This document shows positions 57,901-64,000 of a stretch of 64,000 bases of DNA, in pieces (the first letter of the stretch is position 1; every line of letters begins with the position of its first letter). This DNA comes from an uncultured Flavobacteriales bacterium (GTDB lineage Bacteria > Bacteroidota > Bacteroidia > Flavobacteriales_G > Salibacteraceae): NCBI GenBank assembly GCA_943788725.1, contig CALSRJ010000004.1, positions 1-64,000 on the forward strand, in the 5' to 3' direction. The notes beneath the pieces were generated by a model. The model was not told the DNA's origin. It was given only the letters and a program-made list of their open reading frames with translations, and did not search any database. The position numbers were made by a program, and so were the translations under genes.

Positions 57901-58359
57901 GACAAAGGAAATCCAGTGCGGGATGATGTAGAAGACGGCGGTGGACTTCCAATTGGTGGTTTGAACGCTGCTACTGACGAGAATGGAGATTACATCCTCG
58001 ATGACGACGGAAACTTCACCACTGATGGTACAGCGAACGAGGATTATGGTTACTACGGTAACTATGCAAACTCATCTGGTTGGGCAACTGCTCCTAATGC
58101 ATTGCATGTTTATGATGCTACGTATGTGAAGCTGCGTCAGTTGGCTGTAACGTATACAGTGCCTTCATCAGTAGTGGAGAGCTGGCCAATCGGCGGCCTT
58201 TCTGTAAGTCTGGTGGCGAGAAACCTTGCCATTCTTTACAAGAACTCCCCTTACACTGATCCTGAAGCGGGACTCAGCGCAGGTAACATCCAAGGCTATC
58301 AGTCTGGAGCTTACCCAGCTGTTCGTGAATATGGATTCAACGTAACGCTCAAATTCTAA
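54976..58359 (+). CDS. SusC/RagA-family TonB-linked outer-membrane transporter
   Basis: 1127 residues. Signal peptide (about 1-21), a carboxypeptidase-regulatory-like domain (about 22-95; QTVSGVVKSDDGETLPGVSI), a TonB box region (LLDEVVVTAL), the plug (about 115-230; LYVVDGVPISN, LKGAAATALYGSRAANGVILI) and a 22-strand barrel ending in an aromatic (FNVTLKF). It transports large solutes (glycans or peptides) with the SusD-like partner next door. The cargo is unknown. Confidence 0.95.
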   Translation: MIKHLLSIAAVFLLSSGILFAQQTVSGVVKSDDGETLPGVSIVIKGTTNGTSSDMDGKYSLEVPNGDAVLVFSFIGMETIERKVGANSTLDVAMASGMLLDEVVVTALGISREKKALGYSQQSVSGEDISRVKDVNFMSALSGQVAGAQIKNSGTMGGSANVIIRGYTSIGGNNQPLYVVDGVPISNEITNSQNQRTGRGGYDYGNAAMDINSEDIASVSVLKGAAATALYGSRAANGVILITTKKGTKGKGKGIGVTVSSGVTMGQVNTNTMPAYQKEYGAGYGQYYGPDTLFNGIIANGYLEEVDVDGDGTLDNYATPMGEDASYGLAFDELDEALTWESIYPELEDTYLQRQPYQASDNDASTFYETSVMLNNSVALEGASENGSYRVGLTDMRQKGILPNSQLNRSNASLNLNYKLSDKLTLSAASQIALTKGNGRFGTGYDSRNPNQSFRQWYNVSTDMNKQWEAYDKTGKNLTWNPLGFTFAESDRTTPHYFDNPYFMRYESYQNDERNRFIGNIAATYQLTDWLSVMGRVTNDSYDETREERIAVGSVDVPMYYKYTRAYFERNYDLLLTFQKALNEDFKLDGNLGTNIRRQGSRETEGQTNGGLIVPGLYALSNGVDGVIAPTFLPSTNDYKILDRPYEREWDRAVDGYFGRATMGYKNFLYVDLSYRVDISSTLPEDNNMYDYPAISASLVYSELLDVDFMDFGKFRVNYAEVGNDAPVQSLRTNYNIQSTFGGVTLATAPNTNPNGLLRPEQSKTFEVGFENKFAKDRIGLDLTLYNTNTIDQILLARVSSSTGTIFQAINAGNVQNRGIEISAYADVIKTDDFRWETRVNWALNRNKVIELTEGLDAYQLTSMQGGITVEAEVGQPFGVIKGTNFVYQDPENPSEDTRIVYDHPFGGKRYARSASTEVIGNMLPDWTGGWTNTFNYKTISVMALIDVQKGGNFFSLDTWYGYGTGIYDFTAGTNDKGNPVRDDVEDGGGLPIGGLNAATDENGDYILDDDGNFTTDGTANEDYGYYGNYANSSGWATAPNALHVYDATYVKLRQLAVTYTVPSSVVESWPIGGLSVSLVARNLAILYKNSPYTDPEAGLSAGNIQGYQSGAYPAVREYGFNVTLKF

Positions 58360-58370
58360 AAGAACTCATC

Positions 58371-59792
58371 ATGAAAAAGTTATTTATCTATTCAACGGTT
58401 GTCCTTTTAGGATTTTCATCTTGTACCAAGGACATCAACAGTTTGAACGAGAACACCAAGGCACCTGAAGAGGTTCCCGCTGGTATGCTATTTGCCAACG
58501 CTCAAAAGGAATTGTTTCGTTTTGACGCGTCACCCAATGTTAATGATAACAACCTACGGCTTTGGGCCCAGCATTGGACTCAAACCACGTATACCGATGA
58601 GTCCAACTATGAGCTCATCGAACGTAACGTGAATGGTAGAACCTTTAACACGTTGTATGCTAACGTCCTGCGCGACTTGAACGAAGCCAGAGTCTTCGTT
58701 GATAATGATGCATTGCTTTCCGACGCGGACAAAGCAACCCAGGGAGCGATGATCACCTTAATGGAAGTGTACACCTACCATGTCTTGGTTGATTTGTTCA
58801 ACGACGTACCTTATAGCGAGGCTAATGGACTCTTGGACAAACTAAATCCTTCGTATGATGATGCTGAGACCATTTACCGTGACCTTCTGTCAAGGATTGA
58901 CGGCGCATTATCGGCCTTAGCTGGAAGCGGTTCATCGGGAGAGCTCGGATCGTCTGATTTGATCTACAGTGGATCGGAAATGATGTGGGCAGAATTTGGT
59001 AATTCCCTCAAGTTGAAGCTTGCGCTTCGCATGGCGGATGTTGCGCCAGGAGATGCCCAAGGCTGGGCTGAAGCTGCTGCTGGTGGCGCTTTGTCCTCTA
59101 GTTCGTCAAATGCAGTCGTCAGCTTTGAAGGTGGTGTTCCTAACACGAATCCACTGTGGGAAGATTTGGTGCAGAGTGGCCGAACAGACTTCATCGCATC
59201 GCAGACCTTATCCGATGCTTTGAATGCTCAAAATGATCCACGCAGTGCGGTATTCTTCCGCGCCTTAGACTCATTGGGAAGCGTGACTGGAAATCCACAT
59301 GGTTCTGGAGGAGCGTACAACAATTTCTCTCAACCGGGAGATATGTTGGAAAATCCAACTATGCCACATTGGATCATGTCCTATGATGAAGTACTCTTCC
59401 TCAAGGCTGAAGCCGCTGCACGCGGATGGGCTGTTGGAGGTACCGCGGAGGATTTCTACAATGATGCACTCCAGGCGTCCGTTGAGCTCTGGACAGGAGC
59501 GGGCACGAGCGATTCTACTTTCTTGGCTGTTACGGCCTATGACGCGAATAACTGGAAGACAGTAATCGGTACGCAGAAGTGGATTGCGATGTACAACCGC
59601 GGTTTTGAGGCTTGGTCAACGTGGAGGCTTTATGATGCTCCGACCATGGCCGCCGCCGCGGAGGCTGGAACGACTCCACCCATGCGTTACAACTATAGCG
59701 TAGACGAGTACTCTGTTAATGGTGAAAGTGTATCAGCTGCCAATGGCGGGTCTGATAACGTCATGGACAAAGTATTCTGGGACGTGAACTAG
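58371..59792 (+). CDS. SusD/RagB-family nutrient-binding lipoprotein (SusD-like_2 type)
   Basis: 473 residues. Lipoprotein signal with Cys18 (VLLGFSSC). The opening KDINSLNENTKAPEEVPAGMLF and the later helical TPR-like parts (LYANVLRDLNEARVFVDN, FLKAEAAARGW) fit the SusD-like_2 family. Sits on the SusC barrel as a lid. It follows the SusC gene by 11 bases; no glycosidase, protease, sensor or anti-sigma gene is adjacent. Confidence 0.92.
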   Translation: MKKLFIYSTVVLLGFSSCTKDINSLNENTKAPEEVPAGMLFANAQKELFRFDASPNVNDNNLRLWAQHWTQTTYTDESNYELIERNVNGRTFNTLYANVLRDLNEARVFVDNDALLSDADKATQGAMITLMEVYTYHVLVDLFNDVPYSEANGLLDKLNPSYDDAETIYRDLLSRIDGALSALAGSGSSGELGSSDLIYSGSEMMWAEFGNSLKLKLALRMADVAPGDAQGWAEAAAGGALSSSSSNAVVSFEGGVPNTNPLWEDLVQSGRTDFIASQTLSDALNAQNDPRSAVFFRALDSLGSVTGNPHGSGGAYNNFSQPGDMLENPTMPHWIMSYDEVLFLKAEAAARGWAVGGTAEDFYNDALQASVELWTGAGTSDSTFLAVTAYDANNWKTVIGTQKWIAMYNRGFEAWSTWRLYDAPTMAAAAEAGTTPPMRYNYSVDEYSVNGESVSAANGGSDNVMDKVFWDVN

Positions 59793-59814
59793 CATCAGCA
59801 TAAGTATAGTTGAT

Positions 59815-59850
59815 GTAAGCCCTGGCCCTTTCGGTCGGGGCTTACTTTTT
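59815..59850 (+). terminator. Terminator of the SusC/D operon
   Basis: GTAAGCCCTGGCC and GGTCGGGGCTTAC pair with two wobbles around CTTTC, followed by five T residues, 22 bases after the SusD stop. Confidence 0.92.
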
Positions 59851-59875
59851 CCCGCGATTCGTTCACTCAGCTGCA

Positions 59876-59883
59876 TACTTTTG
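59876..59883 (+). promoter_or_regulatory. TAnnTTTG promoter element of glyS
   Basis: TACTTTTG matches the consensus exactly and ends 4 bases before the glyS ATG, implying a leaderless or near-leaderless transcript. The same arrangement is seen at 6874-6881. Confidence 0.6.
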
Positions 59884-59887
59884 CAGC

Positions 59888-61405
59888 ATGAATCAAGAGG
59901 ATAAGTTCAAGAACGTAATCTCACACGCCAAGGAATACGGCTTCGTATTTCCTTCCAGTGAGATCTATGACGGATTGAGTGCAGTATACGACTACGGACA
60001 ACTAGGCGCTGAGCTGAAGAAAAACATTCGCGACCATTGGTGGAAAAGCATGGTGCAAATGCACGAGAACATCGTGGGCATTGATGCAGCCATCTTTATG
60101 CACCCGACTACCTGGAAGGCTTCAGGGCATGTCGACGCATTCAACGACCCTCTCATCGACAATAAAGACTCTAAGAAGCGTTACCGAGCAGACGTACTAA
60201 TAGAGGACCACATAGCCAAGATCGAAGCGAAGGTTGAGAAGGAAATAACCAAGGCAGAAAAACGCTTTGGCGAAAGCTTTGACCCTGTCATGTACAAGGA
60301 AACGAATCCGAGGGTCAAAGGCTACGTAGATCGCATCAACGCCATCGAAGGGCGTATGAAGCAATGCTTAGAGACCGAAAACCTCGAGGACTTGAAGCAA
60401 TTGATCCTCGATGAGGAGATTGTCGATCCAATCAGCGGTTCTCGGAATTGGACGGACGTACGGCAATTCAATCTCATGTTCAGCACAGAGATGGGGTCGA
60501 CCGCGGAAGGGGCGAGCAAGATTTACCTTCGGCCAGAAACCGCCCAGGGCATTTTTGTCAACTACCTCAATGTTCAGAAAACGGGGCGTATGAAGATTCC
60601 TTTCGGAATTGCTCAAATGGGTAAGGCCTTCCGTAATGAGATCGTGGCGCGTCAGTTCATCTTCCGAATGCGGGAATTTGAACAAATGGAAATGCAGTTC
60701 TTCGTCAAGCCGGGCACCGAAATGGAATGGTATGCCTACTGGAAAAAGGAGCGCATGCAGTGGCACCTTGACCTAGGGATGCCTGAAGAGTCCTATCGAT
60801 TCCATGACCATATCAAATTGGCGCACTACGCCAATGCAGCAGCAGATATTGAATTCAAATTTCCTTTCGGGTTCAAGGAATTGGAAGGAATCCATTCGAG
60901 AACAGATTTTGACCTGAAGCAACACGAAGAGCACAGTGGTAAAAAGCTTCAGTACTTCGATCCGGAAGAGAATAAGAACTACGTGCCCTATGTGGTAGAA
61001 ACGAGCATAGGTCTGGACCGGATGTTTTTGGCGATTTTGTCTCAGGCCTATGAGGAGGAACAACTCGAGGATGGTTCTGAGCGTGCGGTCCTGCGCATTC
61101 CTTCGAAACTCGCGCCTTATAAGGTGGCCATCCTCCCTCTACTCAAAAAAGACGGACTGCCTGAGAAGGCGCGTGAGGTCATCCATGGGCTCAAAGGCGC
61201 CTTCATGTGTCAGTACGACGAAAAAGACGCCATCGGGCGCAGGTATCGCCGACAAGATGCCATTGGAACACCTTACGCTGTAACCATCGACCATCAGACC
61301 TTGGAAGACGATACCGTTACCCTTCGTGAGCGGGATACGATGGAGCAGAAAAGGGTGCACATCAAGGAACTCAGCGGGATTTTGCACGAGAACATCGGAG
61401 CGTAA
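59888..61405 (+). CDS. glyS: Glycine--tRNA ligase (dimeric type)
   Basis: 505 residues, class II alpha2 glycyl-tRNA synthetase of the archaeal/eukaryotic-type subgroup used by Bacteroidota. N-terminal YGFVFPSSEIYDGLSAVYDYG, motif 2 in GKAFRNEIVARQFIFRMREF with EFEQMEMQFF after it, motif 3 in ETSIGLDRMFLAIL, and a C-terminal anticodon-binding domain (VAILPLLKKDGLPEKA). Cytoplasmic; own promoter. Confidence 0.96.
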   Translation: MNQEDKFKNVISHAKEYGFVFPSSEIYDGLSAVYDYGQLGAELKKNIRDHWWKSMVQMHENIVGIDAAIFMHPTTWKASGHVDAFNDPLIDNKDSKKRYRADVLIEDHIAKIEAKVEKEITKAEKRFGESFDPVMYKETNPRVKGYVDRINAIEGRMKQCLETENLEDLKQLILDEEIVDPISGSRNWTDVRQFNLMFSTEMGSTAEGASKIYLRPETAQGIFVNYLNVQKTGRMKIPFGIAQMGKAFRNEIVARQFIFRMREFEQMEMQFFVKPGTEMEWYAYWKKERMQWHLDLGMPEESYRFHDHIKLAHYANAAADIEFKFPFGFKELEGIHSRTDFDLKQHEEHSGKKLQYFDPEENKNYVPYVVETSIGLDRMFLAILSQAYEEEQLEDGSERAVLRIPSKLAPYKVAILPLLKKDGLPEKAREVIHGLKGAFMCQYDEKDAIGRRYRRQDAIGTPYAVTIDHQTLEDDTVTLRERDTMEQKRVHIKELSGILHENIGA

Positions 61406-61425
61406 AGCGCTATCTTGTTCTTTAG

Positions 61426-62944
61426 ATGCTGAACCACCTCCGGAACTTTTTCGCTTTATTGGTACTGGCCTTATTGATCAGGCTTCCTCATGTGCTAAGT
61501 GAGCATTTTGTGCTGGATTCAGATGAATCCGTGTTGGGAATATGCCTGCGCTTTATGATGGAAGGAGCGCAAGTCTATTGGCTATTCCCAGGACAGAAAT
61601 ACGGATTGATCATGCCAGAACTGCTCGCCGCTCTCCCTTTGGCTTGGCTGTGGGATATCAATGCGATGACAATCAAATTGCCGCAGTTGTTTTGGTTTGT
61701 TCTTGGCGCCTACTTCATTTTTCTAATGGCCAAACAAAAATCTAACTCCCGCTTTGCGTGGGTCGTCGCCATCCTTTTGGTCACGTGTAGCACTTGGTTT
61801 TTGTGGGGAATGCGCATCCGCGGAGGCTATGTCACGGCGTTTGCTCTGAGCAATGCGCTGATCTATCTCTCTATTTGCCATCCTTCTCGTTCCCCCTTGC
61901 GCATGGCGCTATTGGGTTTTGGACTTGGCCTTTTGTTCCATCTGCAGGCGTTATGGTCCATCGGAACGGCATTTTTTGTATTGGTGGGCATGGTGGGCAA
62001 TCGGAAGATGCTCAATCCACTCGGCGCGGTGCTTTTGGGAATTGCCGTCGGCTGGTTGGTTCCAAACCTGGCGCGACCCGACTACCTCTTTTACGACCCG
62101 CAGTTTTTCACGTTCGATCCGCAACGTATAGCTGGGAATGTCACGATTTATGTCTCCTACTTCGAACGCAACTTGAATGGGCTCTATTTGCACGGAAGGG
62201 CCTACACCGAATCCTGGGCAACCCAACCCTACGTGCTCACTATGCGCAATGCTTGCGGTAGGGGTATGGGGACATTCAACCGTGCAAATTTTCCGAGACC
62301 CTGAACGAAGGTGGCAGCATATGGCGAGTGTGGGGGCCATGGCAACCGTATTTGTTGTACCTCTCTTTTTAGTCTCAGCCGCTCCCCGTTATGCATTGCC
62401 TTTGTTCAGCTTTCTCTTCCCTGCCTTGGCGATCCTGATGGAGGATCGCGTCTTCGCTCATCGGTTCAAGAAATGGGTGGCAGGCATACTCATCCTGCTT
62501 ACAGGTCTATCGATGACCATCGCGCTGCAAGGGGCTCAGATTACGTTTGAGGACTATACCACCCAAGACATGGGAGAATTGATGGAATACCTGTCAGAGG
62601 AAGAAGTAGGCGCTGTGCTTGCCAACAATGCGGGGCTTCAGTGGCAGGTGATGTTCTACGCTAACGGGGACATCCCTGCGCGCAACCGCCCCATCCACGA
62701 CCGTATTCCAGCCTTAACGCAGCACGCTACAAGGGTCTACAATGCAGACCCACAGAAGGCAGCATTGGTGGAATTGTCATGGGAGTATGATGAAGAAGCA
62801 TTTGGTCCGCCTTCATGGTCGAATGGCATCTTCTCCATACGGCTAGCGCCCTCATACGAAGCCCTGACTAAACTTGGGTTTCAAGGACTGCATCCAAATG
62901 AGAGACGACCCGAGGAACGTATCTTTGAACCTGCTGGGATTTAA
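61426..62944 (+). pseudogene. GT-C-like polytopic membrane protein, broken by one +1 frameshift
   Basis: The first frame (61426-62304) has seven or so membrane helices and an acidic motif in the first loop (HFVLDSDESVLG), as in GT-C glycosyltransferases (PMT/ArnT-like). It terminates at 62302-62304 in an unnatural tail. Membrane protein character continues without a gap in the +1 frame (VGVWGHSTVQIFRDPERRW, then VVPLFLVSAAPRYALPLFSF) to 62944. The shift lies somewhere in about 62225-62262. One surplus base corrected gives about 505 residues. A real lesion or a consensus error are both possible. It precedes a TonB receptor by 6 bases. Confidence 0.8.
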
Positions 62945-62950
62945 CATTTC

Positions 62951-64000
62951 ATGGCGCAATCCTTGTTTATTCGTGTGCAGCAAAAAGACAAGAAAACAGT
63001 GAAGAAGATCTATGTGGGAACCATCGTTTTAATGATGGGCTGGACGTTTGATGGGATTGCGCAAACCGTGCAAGTGAAGGATCAATTGTCGCACCAGCCG
63101 GTTGAGATGGTGAATGTTGCAAGTTACGGATCTAAAAAGGTGGTTACCACCGATGCGAAAGGACAAGCAAACCTGGGTGCGTTTGACGGGAATGAAGAAG
63201 ACAGCATTGTATTTAGCCAAGTGGGCTACCGCACCAAAAGCTTTCATTTTGATGCCTTGGGAGAGGGGGATCGATATACGGTTTACTTGGAGCGTTCCCC
63301 ATTCGCCCTTGACGAAGTGGTGATCAGCGCTGCGCGCTGGAAGCAGGAGAAACGTGACCTCCCCGTCAAGATCGTCTCCATTACGCCGGAGGATGTGCAA
63401 TTGCAAGCCCCACAAACAGCCGCCGACTTACTCGCCCGTTCGGGAGAAGTGTATGTGCAGAAATCTCAACTCGGTGGCGGAAGTCCAATGATCCGGGGAT
63501 TTTCTACCAATCGTGTGATGCTTACCGTGGATGGGGTGCGGATGAACAACGCCATCTTTAGAGGGGGAAACCTTCAAAACGTTATTTCTATTGACGCACT
63601 GTCCATTGAAAGCAGTGAAGTGATTTACGGCCCGGGATCGGTGATCTACGGGAGCGATGCGCTCGGCGGTGTCATGAGCTTTTACACCTTGGATCCTAGG
63701 TTTTCCAGCAACGATGAACTACTGGTAAAGGGAAGCGCGTTGGTGCGCACCTCCTCTGCTAATTTTGAAAAGACCGGGCACTTTGATGTCACCTTTGGAG
63801 GGAAGCGGTGGGCTTCGACCACCAGCGTAACCTACTCGGATTATGATGATCTACGCATGGGGTCATCTGGGCCAGAGGATTACCTGCGACCTGAATACGT
63901 TGAGCGCATCGATGGGAGGGATTCCGTCTTGGTCAACCCGGATCCTGAGGTGCAGCGGCCCTCGGGCTATGACCAGTTCAATCTGCTTCAGAAATTCAAG
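62951..64000 (+). CDS. TonB-dependent outer-membrane receptor, N-terminal part (runs off window)
   Basis: 350 codons without a stop; continues past the window end. N-terminal signal/anchor stretch (about 21-38, VGTIVLMMGWTFDGIAQ), a carboxypeptidase-regulatory-like domain (VKDQLSHQPVEMVNVASYG), TonB-box-like LDEVVISAARW, and the plug domain (SPMIRGFSTNRVMLTVDGVRMN, GPGSVIYGSDALGGVMSFYT). No SusD partner seen so far, so a siderophore/vitamin/oligopeptide-type receptor is more likely than SusC. Six bases after the GT-C-like gene. Confidence 0.92.
   Translation, partial: MAQSLFIRVQQKDKKTVKKIYVGTIVLMMGWTFDGIAQTVQVKDQLSHQPVEMVNVASYGSKKVVTTDAKGQANLGAFDGNEEDSIVFSQVGYRTKSFHFDALGEGDRYTVYLERSPFALDEVVISAARWKQEKRDLPVKIVSITPEDVQLQAPQTAADLLARSGEVYVQKSQLGGGSPMIRGFSTNRVMLTVDGVRMNNAIFRGGNLQNVISIDALSIESSEVIYGPGSVIYGSDALGGVMSFYTLDPRFSSNDELLVKGSALVRTSSANFEKTGHFDVTFGGKRWASTTSVTYSDYDDLRMGSSGPEDYLRPEYVERIDGRDSVLVNPDPEVQRPSGYDQFNLLQKFK

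Overview
The window reads as chromosomal DNA of a gliding or surface-colonising marine-type Bacteroidota, most likely Flavobacteriia (Cryomorphaceae/Schleiferiaceae-like; the family is a guess). The evidence is type IX secretion (T9SS) parts and substrates with both type A and type B sorting tails, SprE/PorW and PorP/SprF proteins, a SusC/SusD pair, an ATP synthase operon that stops after the gamma gene, a BrxA/B bacilliredoxin, DUF3109 and DUF4292 proteins, Bacteroidota-type TAnnTTTG promoters and few Shine-Dalgarno sites. No plasmid, phage, IS or CRISPR signature was seen.

Layout. 1-4560 is visibly AT-rich and sparsely coding: a possible membrane-anchored regulator, a LamG T9SS surface protein and a small DNA-binding-like protein, ending at the 3' side of a tRNA-Asn. 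4761-10893 is housekeeping (PfkB kinase, YceI-like lipoprotein, biotin carrier protein, M1 aminopeptidase, RNase HI, M23 peptidase). 11006-13621 is the T9SS lipoprotein SprE/PorW. 13679-19720 is bactofilin, atpZ and the F1Fo operon atpB-E-F-H-A-G, with atpG broken by two 1-nt insertions. 19788-22083 is an orphan histidine kinase and an enoyl-CoA hydratase. 22087-30728 is an envelope cluster: GT-C-like protein, flippase, dut, sugar nucleotidyltransferase, TPR protein, DUF4292 lipoprotein and EnvC-like protein. 30788-31720 is bacilliredoxin and tadA.

31817-50241 is dominated by surface biology: two type A T9SS substrates, then (after hemA and a fused hemC-hemD) a three-gene minus-strand cassette of a 2216-residue type B adhesin, its PorP/SprF partner and an OmpA-anchored PD40 protein. 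The adhesin is the most unusual object here: an ALK/LTK-like glycine-rich head, two GEVED domains, a C-type lectin with EPN/WND sugar-binding motifs and a beta-propeller. The lectin and the propeller each appear to be inserted inside one Ig-like repeat.

50408-64000 holds nrdB-nrdA, DUF3109, an orphan SusC/SusD pair, glyS, a second GT-C-like membrane protein broken by one frameshift, and the start of a TonB-dependent receptor that runs off the window.

The three apparent +1 insertions (two in atpG, one in the GT-C-like gene) could be consensus errors or real lesions. All readings are by eye; no database search or composition count was run.
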